A stretch of 64,000 bases of DNA from Chiua virens. Taxonomy: Eukaryota; Basidiomycota; Agaricomycetes; Boletales; Boletaceae. A program made the position numbers and the translations under genes. This document shows, piece by piece, positions 36,573 to 49,172 of the stretch. The notes beneath the pieces are model-generated. The model saw only the letters and a program-made list of their open reading frames with translations. It was not told the DNA's origin and made no database searches. Location of the stretch: contig JAHNUO010000005.1 of the NCBI GenBank assembly GCA_019787685.1, positions 496,001 through 560,000 on the forward strand. Reading direction: 5' to 3'. Position 1 is the stretch's first letter, and the number at the start of each line of letters is the position of its first letter.

Positions 36573-37015
36573 GAAGATACGATTTGATGAAGTTTAAACA
36601 CATCTCATGTCATAAAGTGACTCGCCTGGATCAGAGAAACACTGTCTCCTAAGTATCACGAGCGCATCACTGCGTTACGGTAATACGAGGCAAGTGACAA
36701 CAACGTTGCCATAATTGGCAGGTAAAATATTGCTTTATCGGACTAGGAAAGCAGAATTTCGTCAGGCATCACTAACCGGTAGATGCGATCATGCGTCCAG
36801 CAGCGACGTTGTTCGGGTCTGCGATACGTCCTCAGGCTTGAACAAAAGTGCGTACGTAAGTAATACATACTTCGGTGCGAAATCAATCTCCGGCCTGGGC
36901 TAGTGGCGCGTACTTACGGATGTCCTAACCGACTGACCGTCGCGTCAGTTCCATCATCCGAGCGAGCACCCGCGTCACTGTCGTCGAGGCGATTTTCACG
37001 TCAGGAGTGTGTGCT
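36573..37015. other. Spacer before array copy 8
   Basis: No gene. Expected to hold the promoter of copy 8; no clear element seen. Confidence 0.4.
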
Positions 37016-39016
37016 ATGATGCTGCAGTCATTTTTCCTTTTTGTTGCGTCGCTGCTAATCCTTGCGCTCGCTTCTAACAGTCAGAGTCGGGGACAGGGTG
37101 ACAACTGGCACTTACTCAACACTCTCGATGGCGCAGAGGGTCTCAAAGACTGGAGCCTCGACAAACTCCCGAATCCAAATGCAACTGATCACCTCGTCTT
37201 CGAGACGGTGCACTCGCTACTCCAACACTGGCCCAATACTCGTATGAGAAATGGTAAGTGACTGATCTACCCGCTTGTCAACTTCCGGTTAGGCTTAGAC
37301 ATGCCCCACAGGCCATAACATCGTACCCGGCACCATTCCAAAAGGAACTCTTCTCTACCACGGCAGGGATAACAACAAGCTACCAGCAAATCCAGATTGG
37401 TTTTCCGCGGATCCTGAACATTCATATTCCTTTTGTAGAAAACGTGGAATAGTGAATCCCGATCATTTACAAGGGTGTTGGCATCTTACGCTCGCAACCA
37501 TACGACCCCTCAAGGTCCTATATTTCGACGGTAGCAGCGCTGCAAAAATCCCAAGCGGCACGATGGATACGCAAGACCTTCTTATATGGGGTGTGCCTGG
37601 TTCTGGTGGAATGACGGAGGAAGTTCCGCGGATACGCGCGCTTTGCAAGTGGGGAAGGGAGTTTGATGTGGATGGCTTTGTGAGGTAGGGACTTACTCTC
37701 TCCGACAACTTCCTGCATTGAACGTTATGACAGGATGGAAATGGACTTGTGAGTAATAACTCTCCCGTGACCTGACCCTCGTTAATTGGCTTATTTTAGT
37801 GAGATCATGCTTTGTGATATAAGTTCCGGCCTCAGTGTGGTTTCCTTCTTGAATATAGTGCGCCCAGATAGTGATCCGCCAAACCTATGTGAGTCTTTTG
37901 CTGAATATGTTGCTCGGGATAAATTGACGAGTTTCTGCATAGCGGTACTCACATTGTTCGAGACCATTAACGCCGGGTCTTGGCATAATCGCTTCCCGGG
38001 CGAGACGCGCATACAGCTGGATTTATTAGGGTTGGTTTCCTTCTACGACACTCAACTCGTACCGTCCCTCGTTCCCATCCGAGCTGGTCAAGAAAGGTGG
38101 GACCATCGTGTGGCGAATACATCCAATAAAGACATATCGGCCGTCAAGTCGAGGTTGGAAGCGACATTGACAAGACCGGCGGACATCTCGAGCAGAATTG
38201 ACTGGAAAACGCTCATTCAGGTCATAGTTGACCGATTTGCGGAACGGCTCGAACTGACGCGCTATCTCCTGAACTTGCCCGCAACATCACTAGAGGAAAT
38301 CATTGATCGCGCCAATAAAACCCAAGCTCAGCTCAGAGTTATGCTCACGCCTTATTTCCACCTCTCGGCCGTCCCACCCGAGCCATTGGAGAATACACCA
38401 TTGGACTGGACGATCCCGATATACAAGTACTGTGCCACGACCCACACTTCCTTCATGGAAATCTTGCTAGGCTCTATGACCGAGTCAGAGAAATTGATTC
38501 TCCAGGCAATCCGAGGGACAAGCAGGGAGATTTGCCGTGTGGTGACTAAGATGTGGGCTACTGGGGTTTACGCTGGCATTGATGGAAAGTTCAACGTCAA
38601 AGAATCGCTGGACGTTGCCGAGTTACATCGCCTTCGGGATACTTGGGCAGAGGACTTGGAGCGGTTGGTCGCGTGGCTTGACTGGAGCGTGTGGGTCAAG
38701 TGCAATCCTGCTTGTGGTCCCATGGTACGTCCGTCACGAAAGACTTGGCTTTCTATTTCCTGATTTATGATTGCCCGCACAGGAGATGTGTTTCCTGCCT
38801 ACTTGGCCTGTGGGGTTCCCTGGTGCCCCGAATAACCGACTACCACACCCTTTGGACAGTGATACACCACAAGAGAGACTGTTCGATTTCGATTCCCGGC
38901 ACATTGTCAAGAGAGACGTCGCTGAGGAGGTTCAAATCACTGTCAGGCCCGAGCCAAACCAATGGATCCGGCCACACCCGAGATGTATCGATCGGGTTCA
39001 TCCCTACGAATTCTGA
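37016..39016 (+). CDS. Array copy 8: intact secreted protein of unknown function, long-tail type
   Basis: Exons 37016-37253, 37312-37684, 37734-37748 (microexon), 37800-37888, 37943-38724, 38783-39016; 576 residues. ATG 37016 is followed at once by a second ATG at 37019 that aligns better with other copies. Signal peptide MMLQSFFLFVASLLILALAS. Exon 2 carries IPKGTLLYHGRDNNKLP, SADPEHSYSFCRKRG, CWHLTLATIRP, FDGSSAAKIPSG and MDTQDLLIWG. Exon 4 is 89 nt with the segment IMLCDISSGLSVVSFLNIVR. Exon 6 is longer than in copies 5-7 (77 residues before the stop), with a polar insert between GFPGAPNN and the end VHPYEF. Copies 8 and 9 are adjacent and very similar, down to intron 1, suggesting a recent duplication. 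Confidence 0.87.
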
Positions 39017-39603
39017 TAGGTGTGACAGACTCCCAAGCCACTAGCAACCCACTTTGTCCTATCCGGATTGTTTCTGCTCCCACCTCGATCACACTCGCCC
39101 TGCTCCCTTGTTTCTTCGTCCACCTAGTTTCATGCGTTGTTTCGAACACTCTGGAACGCTAGATATCTCACTCGTCACGGTCATAGTTTATGATATTCAC
39201 TGGTTAGTCCGTGCGCGTATAAGTAGTCTATCATCGTCCTGTACATTCCCTGGTTTCGAGATCTTCATTCACTCGCCTTCATTATGGTTCTTTTCGAGTC
39301 GCCGTTTGTGAGGTCCTGACAAGGTGTTCACAAATGGTTGTATGGTAATACCAGAGCCCGAAACCCATGTTCCCATCCTGAGTTTGCCTCAAGGAGTGAT
39401 GATCGGGTAGATACGAAAGGCACTTCAGTATATATGGCTTGTTGTTCTGTACTCGTTTTTAAGATCTCTGCGACTTACCTATAAGCTGTCACGCGTCACG
39501 GATTTGTACCGATCGTTCTACGTTCACTTGACCATAAGCAAAATTGATCCCGTTACTAGACGCTTTTCAACGACTAGTTGTTGTTCTCTGGCTACCGTCT
39601 GCA
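39017..39603. other. Spacer between array copies 8 and 9
   Basis: No gene. Contains the 3' flank of copy 8 and the promoter of copy 9. Confidence 0.45.
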
Positions 39604-41609
39604 ATGCGGCGCACAATTTTTCTTCTCAGTATAATTTCATCTGCGTTGGTAGCCTCCGCGCTCGAAGTTTCTAGTTGGGGACAAGGTAACCATCTTGGCG
39701 AAGTTGGCGCGCTGGGCGAGGATCCCGAGGAATGGAGCCTCGACAAACTCCCGAATCCAAATGCAACTGATCACCTCGTCTTCGAGACGGTGCACTCGCT
39801 GCTCCAACACTGGCCCAATACTCGTATGAGAAATGGTAAGTGATTGATCTACCCGCTTGTCAACTTCCGGTTACAGAGGTTCAGATGTATTCCCTCACTG
39901 GCAGGCCATACTATCGTACCCGGCACCGTTCCAACGGGGACGCTCCTCTACCACGGCAGGGATAACAACAAGCTACCAGCAAATCCGGATTGGTTTTCCA
40001 CGGATCCTGAACATTCATATTATTTCTGTGGAAGACGTGGAATAGTGAATCCCGATCATTTACAAGGGTGTTGGCATCTTACGCTCGCAACCACACGACC
40101 CCTCAAGGTCCTATATTTCGACGGTAACAGCGCTGCAAAAATCCCAAGCGGCACGATGGATGCGCAAGACCTTCTTGTATGGGGCACACCTGGCTCTGGT
40201 AAACTAGCGGAGGAGGTTCCACGGCTCCACGGCCTTTGTGAGTGGGGAAGGGAGTTCGGTGTGGATGGCTTTGTGAGGTAGGCATTTGATCTCTCCGATA
40301 ACCTCCTGCATTGAACATCATGATAGGATGGAAATGGACTTGTGAGTAATTGCTTTCTCGTCACTTGATCCTCTTTAATTTGTTGGTTTTAGCGAGGTCA
40401 TGCTCTGTGATATAAGTTCTGGCCTCAGTGTAGTATCCTTCTTGAATATAGTGCGTCCAGATGGCACACCGCCAAAAATATGTGAGCCCTCGTTCGGCAA
40501 CTCAATTGCTTGAGAGGAACTAATGGATCTTTGCATAGCACCGCTCATATTATTCGAGACTATGAGCGCTGGTTCTTGGCATAATCACTTCCCCGGCGAG
40601 ACGCGCATCCAGCTGGACCTGTCTGGATTGGTTTCCTTCTACGACACCCAACTCGTACCGTCCCTCGTTCCCATCCGAGCTGGCCAAGAAAGGTGGGACC
40701 ATCGTGTGGCAAATACATCCGACAAAGACATATCCGCAGTCAAGTCGAGGCTGGAAACGGCGTTGAAAAGACCGGCGAATCTGTCGAGCGGAATTGATTG
40801 GAAAACGCTCATTCATGTCATAGTTGACCGATTTGCGGAACGGCTCGAACTGACACGCTACCTCTTGAACTTATCCGCAACGGCCCCAGAGGAAATCATC
40901 GACCAGGCCAACAAAACCCAAACTCAGCTTAGAGTTATGCTCACGCCTTATTTCCAGCTCTCGGTCGTCCCACCAGAGCCATTGGAGAAGACAACGTTGG
41001 ACTGGACGATTCCGATTTACAAGCACTGTGCTATGACCCACACCTTCTTTATGGAAATCTTACTAGGCTCTATGACGGACTCGGAGAAACTGATTTTCCA
41101 GGCGATCCGAGGGACAAACAGGGAAATTTGCCGTGTGGTGACTAAGATGTGGGCTACTGGGGTTTACGCAGGCATCGATGAAAGGTTCAACGTCAAGGAA
41201 TCACTGGACGTTGCCGAGTTACGTCGCCTTCGCAATACTTGGACAGGGGACTTGGAGCGGTTGATGACATGGCTTGACTGGAGCGTGTGGGTCAAGTGTA
41301 ATCCTGCGTGTGGTCCTACGGTATGTCCATCAAGTAGTTATGAAGGACGTGGTTTTTATTTCTTGACTCGTGACCGCTGCACAGGAGATGTGTTTCCTGC
41401 CTACGTGGCCTGTGGGGTTCCCTGGTTCCCCGAATAACCAACTACCACACCCTTTGGACAGTGATACACCGCAAGAGAGACTGTCCAGTTTCGACTTGCG
41501 GGAGAGAGGCGTTGCCAAGGAGATTCGAGACACCATCAGGCCGGAGCCAGACCAGTACATTCGGCCCCAACCGAGATGTATCAATGGGATTCATCCCTAT
41601 GAGTTTTGA
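39604..41609 (+). CDS. Array copy 9: intact secreted protein of unknown function, long-tail type
   Basis: Exons 39604-39835, 39905-40277, 40327-40341 (microexon), 40393-40481, 40539-41320, 41385-41609; 571 residues. The signal peptide is MRRTIFLLSIISSALVASA. Exon 1 from EEWSLDKLPNPNATDHL onward is nearly identical to copy 8. Exon 2 has VPTGTLLYHGRDNNKLP, STDPEHSYYFCGRRG, CWHLTLATTRP, FDGNSAAKIPSG and MDAQDLLVWG. Exon 5 has FYDTQLVPSLVPIRAGQERW, TFFMEILLGSMTDSEKL, EICRVVTKMWATGVYAGID and WLDWSVWVKCNPACGPT. Exon 6 ends IHPYEF. No defect found. It closes the array; no further copy is seen to the right. Confidence 0.87.
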
Positions 41610-42249
41610 TAAGGTTTCATAGATGGTTTCATGGTACCCAGAGCTCTGCATATGCTTATTCTGTACTTGGTGACAAGAATCAATGATCGGTGGAGGGTAG
41701 CACTTCATCGTATATAACAATCTCGTTTATTTTGAAGATTTCTGTGCGAGGGTATTATGCAAGATAGTTAGCTATGTCACGGTGTTCTGTCTCGTTTGAT
41801 TGCGGTCACCGAAATCCTTCTGGGACTGATACAGTTCATAAATCAATACTTGTTTTATCTAATAACAGTGACTTTCCCAGGTTGATAGCACAATCTAATG
41901 GTTCAAAGGAAGTGAATGCACGAGTTTCCGATTCTGATCTATATCAGTACATATTGCAGAAATTCTTGAACAATGCGTCCAAAGGGCAACTCTAGTTGCT
42001 CTTGAGGCGCGCTGCTGCTGAAGTTCACCACCTCGTAAGCTGCGGCGACTCTGAATTTATTGGCGTACGATTAGGACAATGGCATCGGCAATGTCAGCCA
42101 GTTCACCTCTGGTTGCTGAATGCGCAAATTTCTCGTGAATCGTGATACCAAGCGTCCCGCCGGTCGATCTTCTGGAGCCTCGGACATTCATTGGAGATGC
42201 TTCTGCTCACCTGACGTGTTTCCAGTGAACAGAGACTAGGCCAAGCTAT
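41610..42249. other. Right flank of the array
   Basis: Short open stretches only, none with recognisable motifs. Confidence 0.4.
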
Positions 42250-43762
42250 TTAAATTCGTTCCAGCATGTCATCGTCAAGATGCAGGACGCAAAGAACTAC
42301 AGAATGTAGATTTTGAAAGCGGACAGACGCGTGAGTGCTTGTGGAGACAGAACTGAACGGAATATCGCAATTCACTTGCCACACAGACCTTGAGGTTATG
42401 AATACACAGAATTCACAAACCTTTGAGTCGTTATCGAGCACCTCCCGGTAAAACGTGATCCACATCTTCTCGAGTGATGGCGCGTGGATAGTCTCCAGAA
42501 TCTAAATGGCCAGGGTAAAGGTAAATAGCAATAGAGTTTGAGTTTATACATTGCGTGAAACGTAACATGCATGTCCATAATGTGATCAAGATCTTCACAT
42601 ATCCTGTCGGTGATTTGAGGTTCTGCAGTGACCCAATTTGCACGAGATATTCCAGGACCTGTAAATCGTCCTCTTGAAGACGTACAATCTTTCGAACGTA
42701 TCGACGAATAGATCAGATCGGTATTACCAATGCCAGTGCACATATCAAGTGTTTCGAGATTTGGATGGGACTGAATGACATGTTGCAACAACTTCAGTAT
42801 GATGTCAGAAATTAAAATGCGAGTACAAAGCCTCATTGACAAGACTTCAAAAGAGCGAGGCAGACGTACCTGAGGGTATCCAGATGCTTTTGGAAGATTT
42901 GGGACGTGAGACGGATGACTCCGGTGTCAAAGATGCCTATTGCTGTGACAAGACCTGGCCGAGGAGACCATGCCCATATACTCTTTTATAACAATCTCTT
43001 TTTACGGGTGACATTTCAGCAAAGAAGGCTTCCACTGGGGATGACAAGGTCACACTTTTCACGGCTTTTCGGGTTTACAACCGATATCTGTCGCGCCCCA
43101 TCAGCTGTCGGTCCTCGTTCATCAGTGATACTGATGCACTGCTCGTCCCGTTACTGCGGCGAGCAGTGGATTCCACGTGCCTTCCATCGCTTGAATCATA
43201 TCGCCAACGTGTTGCGCTTCCATCATGGCTTCCGGGTCAACAGCGAAACGCGCTCCGACGTGCAAGATCATCGGGCGACCGGGCCGCCACGTCTGTCAGT
43301 GTAGAATGTGTCTCATGTCACGTACGCTCTCCACACGCACGCAGGCACTGCAGTGGACGATTGCCCATATGGTTCTGGCAATGCAGCGTGTCAAGACACA
43401 AAACATGCGCTCACTGGCAAGAAGGTCATCAATGATATCCACATCGAGCTTTGTGAGATGTGAGACTGCATACCGCAACCAACCCAGACGGAAGTGAAGC
43501 GTGGGTGAATAGCGTTTTGACCGGTCCACCATCGTTTCACATTGGATGATGGACATGCACGAAGCAACCGATTTCCAGGTTCGGAGAGGTGGAACGTGGA
43601 TGAGTGTGCCGTGTGTAGATAGACAATATAAATTGAAGTGTGGAACATACCCGCATTGTTGCTCGTGTGTGGACGAGACGTGGGATAGAATGCGACCAGT
43701 CTGTGGTTAGATGTGCAAATTTCTCTTAGAGAAAGCAACGCATCGAACCACAGCCTACTCAC
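42250..43762 (-). pseudogene. Unresolved minus-strand gene debris, possibly F-box/leucine-rich-repeat-like
   Basis: Several minus-strand pieces look coding but do not assemble into one frame: LRYAVSHLTKLDVDIIDDLL (about 43475-43415), a stretch with GARFAVDPEAMMEAQHVGDM (about 43260-43200), IFDTGVIRLTSQIFQKHLDT ending at a GT donor (about 42940-42880), LLQHVIQSHPNLETLDMCTG (about 42795-42735) and ILITLWTCMLRFTQCIN. The HPNLETLDM piece resembles the leucine-rich-repeat half of basidiomycete F-box proteins. I cannot tell whether it is one gene or two, or whether it is intact. Confidence 0.3.
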
Positions 43763-43835
43763 TAATTCATAACAGGTCAGTTGCCATCTCTTTCACCCCG
43801 TAGATCTTCAGGCCTCACTCCTCAATTTCAGAAAC

Positions 43836-44198
43836 ATGTCCTCCGAGTCTTTCCGAATCCAATCCGAATCCGTATATACCCTCATCCCCGACGTGATGCT
43901 TCTAAAACTGGATCCAGAAGCCATTCGGACCCTCCCCCGCACCTCTCTGCTAGAGCTCGCCATGGTACGCAGTCATAGTCTTCCTTGAGACGAGGCTGAC
44001 ATTGTGTAGTGCAATGGCATTAAGATCGCCAATATGAAAAGGGAAGAGATTGTGGAAAAACTCTTGCTCATGCAAAGAGTAACGAGGACAGCTTTCGCCC
44101 ACATGGTAGTAACATCCACACCCGAGGACCGTCGTGAGCTGACCGAGACATTTTATCCGAACATGGACGATCTGCCTCTGAGATGGGACGATGAGTAG
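43836..44198 (+). CDS. Small SAP-like protein
   Basis: Two exons, 43836-43964 and 44010-44198, with a 45-nt GT-AG intron, give 105 residues. The centre has a SAP-like motif split by the intron: LDPEAIRTLPRTSLLELAM, then NGIKIANMKREEIVEKLLLM. Intron position and phase match those in the SAP-motif gene at 12882-13601. The C-terminal third is acidic (LTETFYPNMDDLPLRWDDE) and lacks the basic tail of the other protein. SAP motifs usually bind AT-rich or structured DNA. Function here is unknown. ATG 43836 is the first in-frame start after a stop. Confidence 0.6.
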
Positions 44199-44463
44199 AT
44201 CTCTGATGAACAGTGAGGAATGTGTATGAAGGCAGGCAAATGGGTACATTTTTTTCGTTCGTCTGTGCAATGGACGTGAGGACTGACCATCGATCTAGGG
44301 GGCTTTCTTTCCGAACTTCGTGTAACAAAGCGGGAGTGGCACGCCATGCAGCGATACGCCAGATGTTGTCCCTTTCCTGCGAGATCCCTGAGTCCCGTAT
44401 AGCAATGTAATAAATGTCAACATTGAATCGGTTTGTATGAGAGTGAAGGAGAGACGAAACTAC

Positions 44464-44733
44464 TTACCAGTCCAAGATTAGCTCGATCAGAGAGCGCCGT
44501 GCAAACAGGTACAAACATTGACCGATATCGTACAAGTTCTGTGAGCCAGGGAAAAGACCCAAGAGAAATTCTGTGACTCCTACTGGTTCTAAATCACTTA
44601 TATCAGAGAAGCGACGGACGACGAAGTGAAGTTGTTTCCGAGTCTTCTCGAATTCATTCGTACTAAGCAATGAGATCTCGTTGGCGTTCACTTGGAGTTG
44701 TAGGTAACCAAGATGCGTACAATGTTTGGCCAA
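44464..44733 (-). pseudogene. 3' fragment of an F-box/LRR-type gene
   Basis: Reads LAKHCTHLGYLQLQVNANEI, then TRKQLHFVVRRFSDI and VGVTEFLLGLFPGSQNL before the stop. This is the typical ending of leucine-rich-repeat F-box proteins in basidiomycetes. Matching upstream coding sequence is not clear in the following 700 bases (a weak LAYLSVSCRIDYPQWYVP-like stretch lies at about 45090-45040), so it is treated as a fragment. Confidence 0.4.
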
Positions 44734-45537
44734 CGTCCGTGCAGAGTAGGAAGTTCACGGTCAGTAAATGTGGGGTCACCGGAGTTAATGGTCACCGGTG
44801 GGTCCAGCCTGAGGTTCATATTTTATACGACAAAACACTCTGAAACGCGGGAATGAAGTCTTCAAGCTAACGAGAGTCGAGAGGCGAGCGAGATATTCCA
44901 CGTCACATGGATGCCACTTTTCCAGAAATTACGTTTTCGTAAATAGTTGACGAGCACGCCACGGTCGGCCAATTTGAGGCTACCTTTGAAAGACCAGTCC
45001 CACACTGAATATACAGGTTACAGCTTCAAGGGACGCACCTGGGACGTACCATTGTGGGTAATCGATTCGACAGGAGACGGACAGATAGGCAAGGAACGTA
45101 CCTGTGACTTCGATATATGTACGATGATCCCGATCATCAGTCCCAGGTTCGCCCTGGCTGCGCTGGCAATTCAGTTAGTACGTACACACGTCAAAGAGGT
45201 GAAACTTGAATTGTCGCTCGTGAGACTTGATGATAGAAAGTGTAACAAGACTCTGCTGGCACTGGCAGATTGGAGCTTGCCCAACGTCCTCAGTGGTTGT
45301 GGACGAGCCTGAGGAAACGTACCACCATCCGGGTTCGAAGACGTGTTGGGAATCATATAGTATCCAAGGGTTGTGTTTGTTTTGACGAGGATCTTGATAG
45401 ACCGCCTGTGTTTTACATACTGTTCCGTTCTACCTGGACTCGCACACGATGCTGAAACATATTTCAAGCCAAGTCGTCGTCTCTCTCGGACTTGGTTTCA
45501 CACTCTCCTCCATACCTCCACCACGTCCAGTTTTCCG
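44734..45537. other. Region upstream of the racemase gene
   Basis: Possible decayed 5' part of the F-box-like fragment on the minus strand; otherwise nothing supported. Confidence 0.35.
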
Positions 45538-47126
45538 ATGGCGTTGAACGGGCTGAAGGTCGGTCGAAGTGCGTACTCCTCCTGTCAGACGTACCTGGAT
45601 ACTGATCAAGGCGCGTCGGGCTCTGCGCAGTTCGCGGGATTGGCACCCGCTCCGTTCGCTGGTCTCATTCTCGCACACCACGGCGCTTCCGTCATTCGCA
45701 TCGACAGACCTTCCCTTTCGTCCATCAATGACATTCTCTGCGAGGGAAAACGGTCGATCGTGCTCGATACCAAGAATCCGGCCGGACTCGCGACAGCGAA
45801 ACGTCTCATCACCCAGGCAGACGTCCTCATCGACCCATTCAGACCCGGCGTTCTCGAGCGACTTGGTTTGGGACCGGAGGTGTTTCACCACAAGGGAGAT
45901 CAGAAAGGGCTGAATGACAGGTTGATCTATGCGCGGATCGCTGGGTGAGTTGGATTGCCCTATGAAGACTCGGAGGCTTGGCGACAGATCTGACTCAGCA
46001 CCGACGTAGATTCCCCCGAGATGGTGAGTGCCAGCGAAGAATCTCTACGAAAGCAGAGATCCGACTCATCGGGTTGTAGGCCCTTATGCCTACATGGCTG
46101 GTATGTGTACATCGTGTTCGAGAGAGCGATGATATAGAATGGCATCTTTTCAGGTCATGACATCAACTACATCGCTCTCAGTGGTGTGTTGTCTGTACGT
46201 GTTACCATCTTTTGATAGGCTCTTCTCCATTGAGCCGCATCAGATGCTGCCAGGCACGAGCGAGAAGCCCAACTTCCCCCTGAATCTCCTTGCCGACTTC
46301 GCCGGCGGCGGCCTTTTATGTACAACAGGCATCCTTTTAGCACTGATCGAACGTGGCAAGAGCGGACGTGGTCAAGTTGTCAATGCTGACATGGTGAGTA
46401 CGACTCGTATCCACACCCATGTGCCTCTCACCACACACAGGTCTCGGGAACGCGCTATGTCTCCTCCTTTCCCCTCCTCAACGCCCACACCAGCTCCCCC
46501 TATTTTTCCGCACCACGCGGATCCAACATCCTCGACGGCGGCGCACCGTTTTACGGCGTCTACACCTGCGCCGACGGGAAATGGATGAGTCTCGGCTGCG
46601 TCGAACCCCAGTTCTTTGCCGTGTTCATCGACCGGTTCAACGCCGCCCTTCGCAACAACGGTATGAAGACCGAATGGACCCCGACACACGCCGAACAGTT
46701 TACGAAAACCGACTGGCCCAGGCTGAGACAGTACATCGAGGACGGGTTCAAGACGCGCCCGAGAGATTACTGGGCAAAGGTGTTTCAAGGTGGGTGGCTT
46801 GACGTGCGAAGCGGTCTCGGCTTTGGTTGTTACCCTTTGTGATAGATTCGGACGCGTGTGCAGTGCCGGTGTTGACGCCTGCTGAAGCGGCCTTGATCGA
46901 TCCCAGTGACTCGACACGTCCTGTTCCACATCCCCAGCTGGCTAGAACGCCCGCTTCATCTCCGCGCGGGGGGTCGCCGCTCGGGTCGATTCTCGAACCT
47001 GGGACCCACAATGAAGACATCCTCATGGAGTTGGGCTTCTCGACCGAAGAGCGGGACAAGCTTGTTCAAGCTGGCGCGCTTGGCGAAGAGGCATGCGGCA
47101 AGTGGAAAGCGAAAGCCAAGTTATGA
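45538..47126 (+). CDS. CoA-transferase family III / alpha-methylacyl-CoA racemase-like protein
   Basis: ATG 45538 starts MALNGLKV. After a first intron with ambiguous borders (45560-45630 region) the frame continues [43 protein letters not shown] and [20 protein letters not shown], the CaiB/BaiF signature with its aspartate. Small exons follow: 46010-46023 (14 nt), 46080-46100 (21 nt) and 46154-46194 (41 nt), together [20 protein letters not shown]. Then come 46244-46393 ([20 protein letters not shown]), 46441-46789 ([20 protein letters not shown]) and 46846-47126. Such enzymes racemise 2-methylacyl-CoA or move CoA between acids, in peroxisomes or mitochondria. All junctions keep frame. Length and motif order fit AMACR rather than formyl-CoA transferase. 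Confidence 0.88.
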
Positions 47127-47393
47127 CGTTTATCTGCCAGAGATCCCAACCGATGCTACTTATGCCACATGATAATTTACAAACTTTGCGTAATATGTCC
47201 GTTCAAACGACGAAAGTGCAGGAAGAAAAATATATGCCATCGTCTAGATTGCTAATAGGATATCGGTTGTTGAGATCTGAGAGATCACGATCAATGATAT
47301 TGTGACGATGACGCGTGATGTTGAAGATGATGTATGTAGTCTGAGAGGGGGTGAACGAATGCAAGAGAAAGAGGATGTACGCGCATGGAGATG

Positions 47394-49172
47394 TCATGTC
47401 GGAACGCCAATTCGACGTCTGAGATGTTGTAAGTTGAAATTAGGCGGGAGCACAGGCGCAATCTGATGTCGAACCAGCGACACCTGCGCCAAAAACTGCC
47501 GTAATTGGTTGCTATATGCCTCCGCGACCGCTGCCCAGTCGTGAGCATACCCACAATCCCCCAGTATACCCTGCGTCTGACAACAAATGGCTTGCGTGAG
47601 GACGTATTGCTTTGCCAAGTTCAAGCCCCAATGGAACTCGCTGCTAAAGGCATCCGCATTAGGTCCTTTGAAACGGAGGAGTGTGATGGAGTTGTAGAGG
47701 AGGTTCCTGCACGCGATGAATTCTTGCAAGAGGAGCATCGTCGGCGAGGGTTCGTTCACGGGCACACCCGCAGCACCGACCGCACGTCCCGTGTACCCCT
47801 GCGTATGCAACGTGACCGTACGCAGGCGTAACCACATGGGCGAACATCCGTACATGGCCGCCTGCTTGTCACAATTGACGAGCAGCCGAAGGAGGTGCAT
47901 GTTCTTGTCCACGCTGAGCACGAGCTCGGCAACGCTGGGTGTTGCGCGGAGGAGATGGACATCCAGGTCGGGTCCGAATTCGCACCGGATGTAACGGAGT
48001 TTGGTCAGCGATTGGAACGCATGCGGGTAGGCGTGCGCGATGAACTTGTGGATGGAGACAAGCGACTGCGCCTTTACGTCCTCGAGAATGAGCGTGTCGA
48101 TGTTGGGCGCGGAAATGAGATCGAATAGGTGGAGGCCGTTAGCGAGCACGCGTCCGTTGACCACGAGCTCGCGAAGCGACGGCAAGGGAATCGGGAGTAT
48201 GGATGCTTGCGCGATAAGTTCCACGAACCCACGGAGGTGAAGCGATTTCAGAGAAGAGCAAGCTGCTAATACCTGGTGAAACCCATCCCGCGAAATGGGG
48301 AACTGTGGCCCGGGGTACGCGGAAAACGAAAGCATCCCCGCGGCCGAAAGGGGAAGTATAACGGGAATATTGTCGAGACGGACATCCGACAGCAACGGTG
48401 CCCCCTTTGTGAACATGTTCACTGCCGGAAAAGGTCCGTGTGTGATGATGGTCCCTCTACACATGACCCTGAGTCGTCTCAAGGAAGGCGCCGCCTCATC
48501 CCGGAATGCAAGTAATAACACGGAAAGCGTTTCCCTCGAGACCGCGTCTATAACTAATTCTTGAAACCGAGCCACGTGCGGCATCAGAACGGTCGTCAGA
48601 GTGTGTTCGAGATTCGGATACTTGGCCCACGGGCCCAAATATACTTGCAAAAGGCTTCCTTCCGATCGCTTGAGGTATTCATGAAGCGATTCCTCCTTGT
48701 GTTCGAACGGGAAATGTATAGAAGACCAGAGGCTCGGAGTAGAGAGTGCGACAGCGCGCCACTGGCTGCAAACATGCGACAAACGCACTTCGATGGGGAG
48801 CTGACGGAGCAGGCTGAGTACTCCTGTCCACTGGGGATTCAGATGACGACACTCTTCAAATATCATGACGAGCACATCGGAGGGTATCCGAGAAACGGCA
48901 GCTCTGGTGTTTCGGATGCGGGCCGCCCGGGCTTGGAGATTCCGCATGACGCGGGCTAACTCGTCATGTGAAGCTTGGAGCCCATTGATTTTGGAAGCGA
49001 GTTGCTCTAGCTCGTCTTTCGCGCTCAAGCCACAGGCGGGTTCGTCGCTGAGATAACAAAGAGCCATGGGGTGATCTGCTGTTATTCGGGTTCGACTGAG
49101 TAAAATGCCAAGGTTAAGTTCACGGTACGTACGAAGGGAAGGACCTAGGTGTTCGATTGGGATATGTTCCAT
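47394..49172 (-). CDS. F-box protein (tandem paralogue 1)
   Basis: A single-exon gene of 592 residues from ATG 49172. A short coiled-coil stretch (LEQLASKINGLQASHDELA) precedes the F-box at about residue 94: SRIPSDVLVMIFEECRHL, then VRLSHVCSQWRAVALSTPSL. The rest is a long leucine-rich region typical of Agaricomycete F-box proteins, which act as substrate adaptors of SCF ubiquitin ligases. A second in-frame ATG (MALCYLSDEPACGL) aligns better with the start of the neighbour at 49659-51323, so translation may begin there. The target is unknown. Confidence 0.8.
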   Translation of the reverse strand: MEHIPIEHLGPSLRTYRELNLGILLSRTRITADHPMALCYLSDEPACGLSAKDELEQLASKINGLQASHDELARVMRNLQARAARIRNTRAAVSRIPSDVLVMIFEECRHLNPQWTGVLSLLRQLPIEVRLSHVCSQWRAVALSTPSLWSSIHFPFEHKEESLHEYLKRSEGSLLQVYLGPWAKYPNLEHTLTTVLMPHVARFQELVIDAVSRETLSVLLLAFRDEAAPSLRRLRVMCRGTIITHGPFPAVNMFTKGAPLLSDVRLDNIPVILPLSAAGMLSFSAYPGPQFPISRDGFHQVLAACSSLKSLHLRGFVELIAQASILPIPLPSLRELVVNGRVLANGLHLFDLISAPNIDTLILEDVKAQSLVSIHKFIAHAYPHAFQSLTKLRYIRCEFGPDLDVHLLRATPSVAELVLSVDKNMHLLRLLVNCDKQAAMYGCSPMWLRLRTVTLHTQGYTGRAVGAAGVPVNEPSPTMLLLQEFIACRNLLYNSITLLRFKGPNADAFSSEFHWGLNLAKQYVLTQAICCQTQGILGDCGYAHDWAAVAEAYSNQLRQFLAQVSLVRHQIAPVLPPNFNLQHLRRRIGVPT

